The notes: generated by a model not told the origin, from the letters alone. A DNA stretch of 64,000 nt from Ceratobasidium sp. AG-K (GCA_037039685.1 JAWNGF010000005.1:2418001-2482000), one strand, 5' to 3'. Shown: positions 33,392 through 45,039, numbered from the stretch's first letter. Program-made: numbers and translations.

Positions 33392-34553
33392 TACCTAAAC
33401 GGGCCATATCAAACCACTCAACACGCATCACAATTGTAATGGATGTCGACCTCGCACAATTGGCGTATACGAAGTCAAGCACCCGAGTACGATTCCGTAT
33501 GCCCATCGCAGGTAATAATTATTTGTCAGACAAGGGGCTCTATACTTGTACATGCAATAAAATACAACCATAGACAGAATCCGTTATCGAAATGGCCATA
33601 AGGTTACGCACACTGACCTCAATACTCGATTTGTTGACGGGCACGTAACTTGGATTCCCACTTTGGGCGCACAAAAGAATGGAAGCACAAGATGGTATCA
33701 ACAAAAGTCAATAAGTATAAAATCGGGGCATTTCAGACGTTTTCATTTTGGCTTTGAAAGACCTTGCAAGCAAGGTAATTCTGTTCGAGTCCCTTGACTA
33801 GAAGCCGGTGCCGAGTATGGTTATCTATGCCGTGCGACTCAGTAATGGAGTGTTGTGCCCAAGTTACATCGTGCAGTCCAACGAACCTGGATTAGCAGGA
33901 GGACCTGAAGTTGGCTTTCGGGTGTCCAAGCCCAAGGTGTCAAACACAAATCCAACAAAACTAATCGGTCACCCGCGATCCCTGCGCGTGACTTATTGAT
34001 AGCATGTGTCTCGGCCTCGGCCTCGGGCGATTCCACATACAGTCATTCGCTATCACGAACGCGCGTATTACATCAAGATGGCTAGATTGTTTCACTCCGC
34101 TGCCTTACCACAGCCAAGCATGATCATGAGGGTCGTCTTTGCGTTAGTTGGATGTTGTGTCAGGCTCGGATTTGCGATAATATCACCCGCAAATCCACAG
34201 ATCGGACGGCATGACTCGCAACCTCGTGCAAACAGCAGTTGTGAATACGTACAGATTCGGCTACGAGTGAGACCATATCAATGAAATTCTTCAGTCTGCC
34301 TCGCCTGGCGGGGGTTTTGACGAGACGTGGAGTGCCTGCTGAGTCGCGGGGGTTTCTAAGCCTGCGCTTCAAGGCGCGCGGCTAGGTTCAATTAGGGTTC
34401 GTTCCCCGGAAGATTTGTTCTCGCGTCTCGTCGATCATCTCAGTTTACGCTTAGAGTGCTGGTCAGCCCAGTACAAGTGCCTTGCCTCTTGATATATATA
34501 GACGCTCCAACCATGATTCTTGGGGCACATTTGTATTCCTCACCTTCACAACC
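33392..34553. other. intergenic, Tc1 element to fourth dehydrogenase
   Basis: No supported gene. The right end contains the TATATATA box (34493-34500) and 5' UTR of the dehydrogenase at 34554. Confidence 0.45.
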
Positions 34554-35954
34554 ATGTCCACTCAAGCCATCCCCACTACTGCTCAAGCCTGGCGTTTCCC
34601 GCCCAACCAGTCGACCTGGAATGCTTACCACAGCCTTGCACTCAAAGATGTTCCTGTCCCGTCTCCTGGCAAGGGGGAGGTCCTTGTGAAGCTTCGTGCT
34701 GTATCTCTCAACCAAAGGTGTGCATCTTAGCTTTTCTCTCGCTTGCTCGCTTGCTCGCTTACTGAGCTCTCTGCATAGGGTGAGTTAGGTGCCAGTTATA
34801 ATGAGCTGATCTCACACATTTCCTAGGATCTCATGATTTGTAAAGGCACCTATCCCCTCAGTATCAATAATGGACCGGATGAACAAGGGCTTGTTCCGAC
34901 CAGCGATGGTGCTGGTGACATTGTTGCTGTTGGCCAAGACGTAACTGGGTGGAAAATTGGAGATCGTGTCCACTCTCTCTTTTCTGAAGGTTGGATTGAT
35001 GGGCCGGCTAAGGTATAGTATTTAATTTATTTTGAAACCGAGTTGGTGGCAATAATTTATAAGTAGCCCGAGCTTTTTGGTACACTTGTCGGCGGAACTG
35101 TACCAGGCTGTCTCTCACAATATCGGTACGTCCAAGTCCCTTTTATTGAGATTTTTCTTAACTGATTTGAGATAGAATCTTCCCTGCGGAATTCATCCTG
35201 CCTATTCCGGCTCATATGTCGTATGAGCAAGCCGCGACGATTGCGTGCGCTGGACCTACTGCATGGGATGTGCTCTTTGGCAGTCGCCACATCACCAAGG
35301 ACTCGACCGTCCTTGTGCTCGGGAGTGGCGGCGTATCTGTTTTTGCAGCACAAATTGCCAAAGCTATGGGTGCACGCGTAATTGCAACCACCTCCAGCCA
35401 AGCAAAAGCAGACAAGTATAGGGCTTTGGGAGTGGACAACGTTATCGACTATCGTCAGAACCCCGAGTGGTCTGCAAAGGTGAAAGAGATCACGGGCGGA
35501 CAAGGGGTTGACGATGTCGTCGAGATCGGTAAGTTTGTGTCGATGTTATACGGAGATACCAACTGATCGATGCGCTAGGCGGACAAGGGTCTCTCATCCA
35601 GTCACTCAAGTCGGTTAAGCAACAGGGATACGTACATCTCATCGGTTTCATGGCACAGCCCGAGCAAGGACAGATACCAGCCCTCACCGAGCTGGTACAA
35701 ATGGTTCTCTTTGCCCAGGCTACGGTACGCCCAATTTCTTATTGATCTAAATCGTAAGTTGACATGTTATTTAGCTGAGGGGCATCGCAGTGGGGGGCAA
35801 AGTCGCTGCGCAAGCACTCGATGCGTTCCTATCTGAACATAAAGTCGAGCCGGTTGTTGATTCTAAGGTGTTTGGATGGAATGAAGTGGTTGAGGCGTAT
35901 GCATACCTGGAGAGTGGTGAGCACTTTGGTAAGGTTGTGATTCGTGTGGACTAG
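34554..35954 (+). CDS. medium-chain dehydrogenase/reductase, zinc-independent (copy 4)
   Basis: Fourth paralogue, separated from copies 1-3 by the NLR-like gene, the remnant block and the transposon. It opens MSTQAIPTTAQAWRFPPNQ, with GKGEVLVKLRAVSLNQR, DGAGDIVAVGQDV, MSYEQAATIACAGPTAW, VLVLGSGGVSVFAAQIAKA and the end HFGKVVIRVD (stop 35952-35954). Exon 1 ends at 34717 in phase 2 and the next long exon begins at 34827. The frame requires a one-base exon, G at 34779. Other introns follow GPAK, LSQYR, VVEIG and FAQAT. No lesions were seen. As in the others, classical zinc ligands are absent. Most likely it arose by segmental duplication of the sirtuin/dehydrogenase block, because a decayed block of that kind lies 4 kb upstream. 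Confidence 0.87.
34779..34779 (+). other. predicted one-nucleotide exon, dehydrogenase copy 4
   Basis: G at 34779 lies between TAG (end of intron 34718-34778, 61 nt) and GTGAGT (start of intron 34780-34826, 47 nt, branch CTGAT). AG plus G gives Arg, then GAT CTC ATG follows. Confidence 0.7.
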
Positions 35955-36752
35955 GTTAATGTATGCGCTCGAGACTTGCAGTATTGCAGTATGTACAATA
36001 AAACAGAGATTTGTTTGGAATATTCATCCTTCATAAGGCCGGTGCTACGAACCGACCGTAAATCGTCATAACTTGGTTGTTTCATCACTTCAAGTCCAAT
36101 TTTCATCTACGCACCGCGCTTTCAGTCGGTCCAGTGGCGACTGGAAATTGTGCGCATGCGAGGATTGTTTGAACGGAGACCGGGCCGATTCTGCAGCCCT
36201 AGTCGACCCTCCTCGAAATGGATCGGTAATCACTCCGGAGCACCTATGCATACATAGCACTTATTCACGAATACACTATCGGCGTATAAATATAAATGGC
36301 GCGCAGACTAGACTTTCTGCACGGCATGATTGCATCTGCTCTAAAAATTGCGAGTCGAGAACATCAGTGAGGATCTGATTAAGAATCAAAAGCTCCTTCC
36401 CTGATGTACAAAGCATATTCCCTCTGGTTACAGCCAATCGTAGGACCGCTGAGTAACCTCTGCGGTCACACGCGCCAGTGATTGGCCACTTGGGCGCTAC
36501 GGGATGATTCGTGGCCTGATATGTGTGAAGAAGTATTGGAGCACTGCTCGATGAGGTGTGTGGCAGATCACACGCGCATATCCTATTCGCCAATACGATT
36601 GACTCAATTGCCTCTCAGAAGTTGACTCGAAAACCCAGATTCTCCCCATGACTTTCTTTTCTGCACACCGGAGCCGTACTATTGTGTATATATAGGCTAG
36701 CGCTCCCGGACAAGTCGATTCGATATCCAGACGCATCGCATACGTACACGTC
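35955..36752. other. intergenic with promoter of first SDR
   Basis: No gene seen. TATATATA at 36687-36694 lies 59 nt before the ATG at 36753 and is the probable core promoter of the SDR. Confidence 0.5.
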
Positions 36753-37935
36753 ATGAGCAACAGCACTAACTTGCTACGTGGTAAGAAGGTTGTTGTGATC
36801 GGGGGTTCGTCTGGTAAGTCCTGTCTGACCCGGCCGACTAGATTTGTGCACTAAGCCGCCCGTCTAGGTATTGGGCGTTCTGTAGCAGCAGCAGCGCTTG
36901 CTCATAATGCTTCAGTGGTTATCGCCTCTTCTTCAAGAGACCGAGTAAGCGCCTCACTTGAAACACTGAGGCAAGGCATTCAAGGCCACTCAGAGGTTTC
37001 AGTTCAAGGGGAAGCATTCGATATCGGGGACTTTGCTGCACTGAAGGCTTTCCTCAGTAAAGAGGCGCCGTTTGACCATTTGGTGAGAAATATTTCCTGT
37101 ATAACGAGATTCTAATAGCTCCTGCCGTATATAAACTAATTATTCTTATCTACGGATCCAGGTTATCACAGCGGGCAGCATGTCCTCGCGGCTTGCATTC
37201 CCCAATGAAGAAATCGAGGACATAGAAGGTAGGAAAAGTCGCTTCGAGTGAGTCCTAAGTAATGTTCAACGGATACGCCGCTGAATTGGTCTCCTGTAGC
37301 TCGCGCTATTGGGCAATACTTATCGCAGGTATCTATAATTATTCGCCATGTATTAAGTGAGGAGCTGACGAACATCATACAAAAGCTCAACACATTCATA
37401 AGAACAATCTCATCAAGCCAGGCGGTTCCATTACCACGACCGTTGGAACTGCCCACCTGCGCCCCGCCCCCGCTTGGAGTCTGGCCTCTGGCGTCGTTGG
37501 TGCCGTCGAGAGTTCTACCAGAGGATTGGCAATTGATCTGAAACCCATCCGGCAAGTGGAGATTACTCTGTATGCAGAGTTCCATAGCTAATCTGCTCAG
37601 GTATCTAGAGTGAATGCTATGTGAGCCTTTTGTGCCTTCGGACCTACATAAATCAAATCTAACCGTCCATCTGACAGTGGGCCTGGGCTCGTCGATACAG
37701 AATTCTTTGATCAGGTGCCAGAACAAGCACGGGATCATGTATTCAAGTCTTACAAGGAAAAAGTACTTGTCGGACATATCGGAAAGCCCGAGGAAGTAGC
37801 GGAAGCGTACATCTTTGCGATGAAGGTAGTGGAATATTATCTCTCGGAACCTGTTGAATATTAAATACTTGACAGTGCACCTATCTTACCGGACAAGTTA
37901 TATATGTGGAAGGAGGGCCCTTGCTCTCCCAATAG
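36753..37935 (+). CDS. short-chain dehydrogenase/reductase-like protein (atypical, no YxxxK)
   Basis: Rossmann-fold SDR. It opens MSNSTNLLRGKKVVVIGGSSG, with the cofactor loop GGSSGIG split by an intron; then ASVVIASSSRDRV, FDHL, VITAGSMSSRL, AQHIHKNNLIKPGGSI, ESSTRGLAIDLKPIR, VNAI..GPGLVDTEFF, IGKPEEVAEAYIFAMK and CTYLTGQVIYVEGGPL. Seven or more short introns were placed; one donor is at about 37249 (GTGAGTCC), which gives SRYWAILIA and keeps the frame. The normal catalytic Tyr-x-x-x-Lys is replaced by Trp-Ser-Leu-Ala-Ser in PAPAWSLAS, so activity may be altered or rest on other residues. It is paralogous to the SDR at 40336-41467. Substrate unknown. Confidence 0.85.
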
Positions 37936-38353
37936 TGCGCGCGTGAGGTATTAGGGTTTATCCTAGTTAATGTTCCAGGTAGAGACCGTCCGAAAAGTAG
38001 ACAGCAGCTTATGATAGCGCGAATAGACTAGAGCTTATATGCAAGCACCGGGACTCCTTCTGTCAGATTCGGATGCGCCTATCGGGCACAACGCCATTGG
38101 CACCACTCTGGCCATCAATAACTTGGTGTCAAGAATATGGCCAACTCAGACCTCGTAGTCGTGCCTATATGCCTGAGTTATAAGCCATCTCCTGTAGTTA
38201 TTGATTTGGGCGACCAATGTACATTTGACTGCCCACAGACCGACAAACTTTGGGTGACGGGATGTTGTGACAAGATTCTAGCATTTGAGTGGATAAATGG
38301 AGATTGTAAAATAAGAAATATGTCAAACAAGGTCGCTGAATAAAGACAAGGCA
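37936..38353. other. intergenic between SDR and RTA1-like gene
   Basis: Convergent 3' ends. An open frame at 38137-38343 (68 codons) has no recognisable features and is not called. Confidence 0.45.
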
Positions 38354-39744
38354 CTAGTGATTAAATGTGGGCCGGGGAGGATCAGGATATTCAATACCCT
38401 CCGAAGGAGCAATCAACTCAACCTGACTACCCTTGCCCCTGCCGGCTGGCTTGTACCCCGTGAGATACCTCGGCGGCCAAAAGAGACAGAATACGCTGGA
38501 AATCTAGATAAATATCTTGTTTGGTAATATGGGCATTATAGCTCACGTAACAGACCCCCAAAGAACCGCACAATCCATCATGTAGAAATATTGCTCCTTG
38601 GAAGCGAGTGTCCCATGCCGCCCCTGAGCGTTCTCCATGACACGGAAACCGGGGCGAATCTGAAACGGGCGCTTTAGCTTTGGTCTTTCCAAAGAGCTAT
38701 GGTGGTACTCACGATGATGTTTTGGCAGCTAACCGTCATAGCTACGACCAGGGCAAGCCAATGCCTAAAGAAGCCGTGTGGTCTGCTATTCCACTCGTCC
38801 CGGCGTTGAGACCACATCCAATATACAAAAATGATAAAAACTAAGGTGTAGCCCACGAATGAAACCATCTGAGCGATGAGTCCCCCTAGAAATATCTGGA
38901 CGCCAAGTGATTAAAGGACGGACTGGCCGATAATTGGATAATTCCTACCTTGCTACCGATGTTTCGCATACTAGCGTTGTCTCCCGCTGTCATGCCTCCT
39001 CCTGCAGCTTGTGCTAGGAAAGTACCAACGTCAGACAGCTAATTGGACTATTTGAGTCACTAAACCTAAGGAGAGACCAACCAAGACATACCACAAATAT
39101 TTTAGTAAGCCAACGTGGCGTGATGATGAGAAGGTCTGTGGCATCGAGATGGATCGCGAGTCGACTAAGCATCATATATACCTAATACTTATATTTAGTT
39201 TTTCAGCTTTTAAAGCGATGAAACAAGGGGCTCACGCCAGCGATGAATGCACAAGGAGAAAGCAAGATAACCAGGTTCATGGTGGCGTACTTCATCACGC
39301 TGTCGGGGTCATTCGCGTAAACTAGACTCATGTGTAAGTGCCAGTTACTCTGATTTGCCTTAGGTCACCCACCGATTCGAAGGAAGAGACCGCCAGCATA
39401 GCAGCCTGAACCGATGATAATTGCCCACATGTAACGACCCCAGTGTCGAAACATCCAGAGCAAGCAGACACCCGCGGCAAAGATGTACAATGCCCCACCT
39501 ACGACAGCCGCTGTTTTATTTGGGATGTATGCGAGTGCTGCCAAAAGAGGTAGTTAGCTTTGCTCCCATGGGATTGTCAAAATTGACTCACGGCGCTCTT
39601 TCTCCTCGGTTTGTCCAAAAACGCATGGGGTGTGGGCGGCGAGCGCCAGCAATAAAGAAATCGAGTTGATCTTTGAAGGTCGGTCATGTGTGCGATGACT
39701 GTGTAAGGAAAGAACTGGTGAGAGTCTTGGCTTGGGAGTGCCAT
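38354..39744 (-). CDS. RTA1-like seven-helix membrane protein (lipid-translocating exporter family)
   Basis: RTA1-type proteins are fungal plasma-membrane proteins linked to lipid movement and tolerance of toxic compounds. Joined exons show ALAYIPNKTAAVVGGALYIF, CLLWMFRHWGRYMWAIIIGS, KYATMNLVILLSPCAFIAG, IITPRWLTKIFV, then AGGGMTAGDNASM, FLGGLIAQMVSFVGYTLVFI and HWLALVVAMTVSCQN. Next comes the family signature IRPGFRVMENAQG..GTLASKEQYFYMMD, followed by FCLFWPPRYL and a Pro-rich tail ending RPTFNH. The stop is at 38354-38356. The 5' end is unclear: the likely signal sequence ISLLLALAAHTPCVFG (about 39665-39620) has no in-frame ATG close by, so a small upstream exon or an indel is possible. The start given is approximate. 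Confidence 0.75.
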
Positions 39745-40335
39745 ATTATAAACTAGGATGGGGCGGTGGGAATCGGTATAACGTTTTCTGTGCTGGATGG
39801 GCGTCCGTACGCGACGCGCGCGTTGCGCATTAAACAAGATCCATCTATGCGCAATGAACAGCCACGCGCGCGACGAGAGTTTGATTTCCGACGCCGTCAC
39901 TCCGAATCAAGCCTCGTCAGATCAAATTCGCATGACAAATTACCATCGGACGAATCAAACACGGGTCGCGTTGGACGTGAATACGGGATGAACGACAAAA
40001 ACAGCCACGGTGAAGGCAGCTCTTCAAGTCTTTAGCCAAGAGGATTAGTATCTGGTTCTTATGCCGTTTCAGTTGACAATAGTAAGCGCTGAAACCTAGT
40101 GTCAGCCTGCAGCGCCATCAAATCTTGTCGCCAAGGATATAAATGAGGCTGGAAAGCTGTGACCTGACACATGGAGCTTCACGCAGACGATGTTCAGTCA
40201 AATGGGGTGGCATGATCATCGTGGGAACGCATCCAACTGTGTAAACTGCAGTTATCTAGTCAAGGAAGTGCCATCACTGTCGAAACCCCTCTGAAGCACG
40301 AACCAACAGGTGAACGAGAGCTCGGGTCATTTATT
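39745..40335. other. intergenic between RTA1-like gene and second SDR
   Basis: Contains the upstream region of the RTA1-like gene and the 3' flank of the second SDR. No supported gene. Confidence 0.4.
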
Positions 40336-41467
40336 CTACTTTTTATTAGCGTGAATATGTCGGTATGGTACATTAATTTCTGCTACTGTCGAATTAGGCA
40401 AGAAGTCCTCCGCCGTCAACACAATATTCTGGCCGTTGAGATATGAACACTAAATGGAACGTGGTATGATGAGAGTCCCGTAGCGTTTGTTTCCAGGTGG
40501 CGGCTTACCTTCATAGCAAACAAGTATGCGTCAGCAAGTTCACTTGGTATTCCAACCCGCCCGACCGGCACGGTTTGAGCGACAGCCTTAAATACGTAGT
40601 CCCGAAGCTCAGATCCTTCGGCATCTACCGTCCAAAACTCGGTATCAACGACCCCTGGTGAACTATTCGAAAGATTAGCCTAGTCCGAGCCCAAAAAGAA
40701 TCACGACGAACACTGTGTTGACTCTGGATGCCACAAGTATCAGCTACGTTTGCATATATGAGACCAGCGTACGAACCTAATTGGCTTCAAGTCGATAGCA
40801 AGGCTGCGAGCCAAAACCTCTTGAGCGCCTCCAACCGCTTGAATGAGTGTCCACCCGGGAGTTGGGCGGCGAGTTGTGGTACCGCTCGTGTTGGTGATCG
40901 AGCCGCCGGGGTTGATGAGACCTCGTTGGTGAGCATATGGGCGGCGACGGTTAGTCCCCAGAATGCGGTGCTAGCATTCGATAAGCACAAAAAGGAACCA
41001 AAGTACGAAAGGCCGGGCGACCCACTCAAATATATCCTTCTGAGCCTCAGGCGGAGTAGACAAAAAGTCAGGGCCAGGGCCATTCGCGGCGGTCCATACC
41101 TACATCAGCCCATTAAATATGCTATTCGAACTCGCGGACGACGCCACCCACAAGGTGATCAAATTTCCCGACGGCATCAAGAAAACCTCGCACGCTCTCC
41201 GGGTTGCGTGTGTCGACCTGGTAAGCACGGACTTGAGCTTGAGAGAACTGTTCAGAGAGCCTCTTTTGGGCAGATTCAAGTTTTGCTGTAGAAGAGGATG
41301 ATATGACGACTGTGGCGCCGTGGAGGAGAGAGGCGTTGGCTACGGCGAACCCAATACCTGGCCACCATCACTTAGCGTGACACCCAGAGCAGTAAGCATC
41401 ATGCAATACCTGAGCTACCTCCGACTACGACGACAGTCTTTCCGGTCAGAAAAGCGAGAGAAGACAT
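40336..41467 (-). CDS. short-chain dehydrogenase/reductase-like protein (second copy, two frameshifts)
   Basis: Paralogue of the SDR at 36753. From the ATG at 41467: MSSLAFLTGKTVVVVGGSSG, then IGFAVANASLLHGATVVISS, VRAYQVDTRNPESV, FDHLVWTAANGPGPDF, FWGLTVAAHML, INPGGSITNTSGTT, RRPTPGWTLIQAVGG, ARSLAIDLKPIR, GVVDTEFW, ELADAYLFAMK and CSYLNGQNI. As in the first SDR, the catalytic Tyr/Lys are Trp and Gln (GWTLIQ). Two conserved stretches fall in a neighbouring frame. At about 40920 one base is missing between LTNE and LINPGG. At 40420/40421 a missing base hides the family's VDGG ending, so the annotated frame instead runs on to 40336. If both are sequencing indels, the natural stop would be near 40394. 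Otherwise this is a young pseudogene. Confidence 0.75.
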
Positions 41468-42100
41468 CCTGGCAAGTAAAAACAGTGTTGGGCAGAGCAA
41501 GCGATGACGAATTACGCACAAGATTTCCTAGGATTTATACATAATGTGATTCGGGTGCCAAGTCAAGGTACAAGCGTAGCGAGCACAACACAGAATGAGC
41601 AAGTGATGGTCGAGAGACGAGTTGGTCAGGCTCGGGCATGTCCGAGGCCGCTGCCCGAGGACGAGCAAGTTGTTCCGCGCGGAGGTTGGAGGCCCGCCGC
41701 GGCGCATGATTTCTCGGTGCCTAGAATCAGCAAGAGTAAGACTGTTGATTGGCTTGACCACAGCAAGGCTGGTGTCTGTGAAAGCGGGCGATGATGCAGT
41801 CGTTTTGTAGGCTTTGTCAACGGTCGTGGAAGTCGGGTTGGGATGACTAGCTTAGACTCAAAGACATGATGCGCTTGCTCGAGTTTTCTAGCACACACGG
41901 TCGGGGGCGGAAAACTTGGGCGGAAAAAAACGGGTTGTACGCTGCGCCATGGTGAAGGTAAGACCGAGAGAAGACTGCATTGGCCGCATGGAGCTAGCCA
42001 GTTGATGACTAATGCAAGCCTCATTCCCGGCTCAATTTGCTTCCGGTTGCACTCGTACCTCCCATCTTCGACACCCTCAAGACACTCAAGACTCAACAAA
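41468..42100. other. divergent intergenic region, SDR and ribosomal gene
   Basis: Shared promoter region of the second SDR (-) and the eL8 gene (+). The 3' part holds a pyrimidine-rich 5' UTR before the eL8 ATG. No gene is supported here. Confidence 0.5.
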
Positions 42101-43430
42101 ATGGTATGTTGCTCAACCCAGACGCCGCTGTCGAAGGAATTTGGATGCTCTTGATGAGCCAGGGGATGATTTATGAGTGGTACGTCGGTGGATCGTTCAA
42201 CCTCACCTGGATGGACTCTGGCTCACTCAAAATTTCCACTAGACGTTTCTCGTTTATACGAGTAATTATACTCTCCACTGAGCTACGGCAATGACGTGGA
42301 TCCCCGCTGGGTCGACTCTCCGAGTTGACGCTAGAGCCCATCCAAAGTCCAAGACAGGCGTCGTTGCTTAAACTCTCTGAGAGACGCACGATTGCTGACT
42401 TTTGATGCTCAATGACCAGCCCCCCAAGGCCAAGTCCGGAAAGAAGCCCGCTGCGGCGCCCTTTGCGTCTGCCTCCAAGTCCAAGGCTGCGGCCAAGAAC
42501 CCGCTCTTTGTGGCTACCCCCAGGAACTTTGGTATCGGTACGTATTCTATTTGATCGATTATCTTTAGTTAACTTTTGTTGCAGGCCAGGACATCCAGCA
42601 CAAGACCGACTTGACCCGCTTCGTCAAGTGGCCCGAATACGTCCGCCTCCAGCGCCAAAAGGTCATCCTCAACAAGCGTCTCAAGGTCCCCCCTGCGATT
42701 GCCCAGTTTGAGAACACCCTCGACAAGAACACTGCCACTCAGCTGTTCAAGCTCTTGAACAAGTACCGCCCCGAGAGCAAGCAGGAGAAGAAGGCTCGCC
42801 TTGACCAGGTCGCAAAGGACACCGCTGCGTCCAAGGAGGCCAAGGACAAGGTGTGTCAATCGGATGTCATTGTGATTCGATTACTGATTAGGCTTGGTTT
42901 ACAGGACACCAAGAAGCCCCTCTTCGTCAAGTACGGTCTTAACCACACCGTCGCTCTCATCGAGGCCAAGAAGGCCAACCTCGTTGTTATTGCCAACGAT
43001 GTCGACCCCATTGAGCTCGTCGTCTTCTTGCCTGCTCTCTGCCGCAAGGTACGTGAATTTGCAATCACGACCATCAGTGGCTGATTTTGTTTCGATCAGA
43101 TGGGTGTCCCCTACGTTATCGTCAAGTCCAAGGCTCGCCTCGGCACAGTCGTCCACAAGAAGACTGCCGCTGTCTTGACCCTTCAGGACGTCCGCAGCGA
43201 GGACAACAAGGAGCTCGCCACCCTTGTTTCGGCTGCCAAGGCCAACTTGTAAGTGTGATCACGTGATCATTCCTTTCCATCACTGACTCTGGTTTAGCAC
43301 CGACAAGTACGAGGAGCACCGACGCCACTGGGGTGGAGGGCTTCGTGGTAACAAGTCGACTGCCAAGCTCCGCAAGCGCGCCAAGGCAGCTGGCCAGACC
43401 GTCTCTGCGGCTGCCGCTTCTTCGCTCTAA
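42101..43430 (+). CDS. RPL8: 60S ribosomal protein eL8 (L8/L7a)
   Basis: Structural protein of the large ribosomal subunit. The start codon 42101-42103 stands alone: a 316-nt intron (42104-42419, GTATGT..CAG) follows at once, and exon 2 reads [20 protein letters not shown]. Then come [75 protein letters not shown] and [17 protein letters not shown]. After these are [40 protein letters not shown] and [21 protein letters not shown]. The stop is at 43428-43430. Four further short introns are all in frame. Strong codon bias fits a highly expressed gene. Family, length and L7Ae-type RNA-binding core are unambiguous. Confidence 0.96.
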
Positions 43431-43792
43431 GCGCTCGTGTATTAGTTTTATGAATGGGTGTATCTACATGGGTGTTTTGGGATGCTTTACTGGCAATGAA
43501 CTAGTGAACGTCCAACTGCGTGCATGTGTTGTACTGTATATGATGATTTCGTGGCCTAATTTTGCGAGGGATAAATTTCGGCTCCAAGCTGTCACCAAAA
43601 GCTACACAGACGGGCCCCAACTGCGTCTATTCGGCAGTTTTATAGATTTCACCCTTGCGGACCCTTGGGAAATGACGCAAAGCACTCATGCCTGACATGG
43701 ATGAGCCTAAGCTGACACTCGTTTCCGATTTGAACGCTCTGACACAGCCTTCAGCGCTTAGCATTGACAGGTGGTGACGCTGGTACTTAACG
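43431..43792. other. intergenic, eL8 3' flank
   Basis: 3' UTR of the ribosomal gene and promoter of the MYND gene. No further feature seen. Confidence 0.5.
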
Positions 43793-45039
43793 ATGGAGCC
43801 GGCCGCAGAGAATTTGCGAGCGCTGATGCCCCCGCCTCTTATATCCCAGTTCCGTAAGTGCTCGGCCAGCAGGTGTGGCCGATCGTCGGTCTGCGGTGCG
43901 CGTCTCAAGGCCTGTGGACGGTGCAAGACGTAAGTCAGCTTTCTGCCACGAGACCTTCTTTTTCTCATCTTCCAACTCCACAGCTCGCACTATTGTGTTC
44001 GTACCCATACACTCTACCCAGCTTCTACTGACACCCAATATGGATTGATTGTATGACATCAGTCCACGACCTGCCAGACGGTGGATTGGCCGGTGAGTCA
44101 ATTTATGTACGCGACTGTACTGGTGGCTGAGTGTATTGTAGAGTCACAAGACGTGAGTGCGACCTTGTTCACCACACAAAGGGGCTAACGGAAGCGTCCT
44201 AATAGGACATGCAACTTGAATAGCGCCGTTGATCAAGTCTATGCGGCTCCGGGCGATCGCAGCGTGAGTCACCCAAACGCGTGTTCAATCCGGCTAAATT
44301 CCGACCCGGCAGTTGTCCGTCCATCTCCGTCGCTGGGAGAGCCTACACACTCCGACATTTGTCCTGGCCTGTGTTCTAGGCATGGATCTGTGCCAAGAGC
44401 CTCGGAACGTGTTCGACTGTGCACTAGTTGTCAATGTCATTCCACGTGAATCGGTAGACCCCCGAGCCAAGTAAGCACTACCTCGCTTCCCTTGAGAGCG
44501 TCCAATCAAGCGCTATACGGTAAGGTGTGAGGCGACGTTTGAGCGCTTGACTGCACGCTCTCGAGAGTCGGTATCATGTGTGACGAAATGTCTGATCGTC
44601 GGACCTCAGGTTTGCTGTGTCTCTGGTGGAGCGCAAGACGTTTAGTGAGGTGTCCGAGTTTCTACAGCGTACCGGTCATGGCCAAGTTATCGAGCGCCAT
44701 CAAGCCGAGAGTCGGGTAGCGAATGAAATGGGTACTCGCTTTTGCGCATAAATCCCTCTCGACGCTGACACTCTCACAGGCGCACTTGGCCAAGCGCTCG
44801 TTCTCCTTCGTTGCCAGTCTAGCGGGTTTCCCACTCTCCTCGAACTCAAACCCGTCTTGATCACCAGTGAGGCTGTCAACGCCTACCGCGCCTCGCCCCT
44901 CCCGATCCAGTCCGGTTCTGATTGGACCCAATCGTTCCAGCGCGCAATCGACGAGGACTGGGCTCGGCTGTATCACATGAACGTCACCGCCGCCAACTAT
45001 TTCATGCCAACCAGCGACGCACTCGACGTGTGTGGCTAG
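43793..45039 (+). CDS. MYND zinc-finger protein of unknown function
   Basis: The first exons join to give a MYND-type zinc finger: CSASRCGRS..CGARLKACGRCK, then THYC-like TSHYC, STTCQTVDWP and SHKTTC, with introns at about 43930-43982, 44001-44066, 44095-44141 and 44153-44206. MYND fingers usually mediate protein-protein contacts. The following exons read NLNSAVDQVYAAPGD, MDLCQEPRNVFDCALVVNV, FERLTARSRESVSC, ERKTFSEVSEFLQRTGHGQ and GQALVLLRCQSSGFPTLLEL. The end is DWTQSFQRAIDEDWARLYHM..ALDVCG (stop 45037-45039). The junction near 44608 does not close in frame by any clean splice, so an indel or a missed exon is likely. Only the MYND part is recognised; the C-terminal half matches nothing known to me. 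Confidence 0.6.

Noticed and set aside
33750..33815. tRNA-like T-loop sequence GTTCGAGTCCC
   Set aside because: No matching acceptor stem or proper anticodon arm could be drawn; the nearby stem has a four-base loop.
42104..42419. Possible box C/D snoRNA in the first intron of eL8
   Set aside because: TGATGA and CTGA motifs occur, but spacing, flanking stem and guide region are not convincing.
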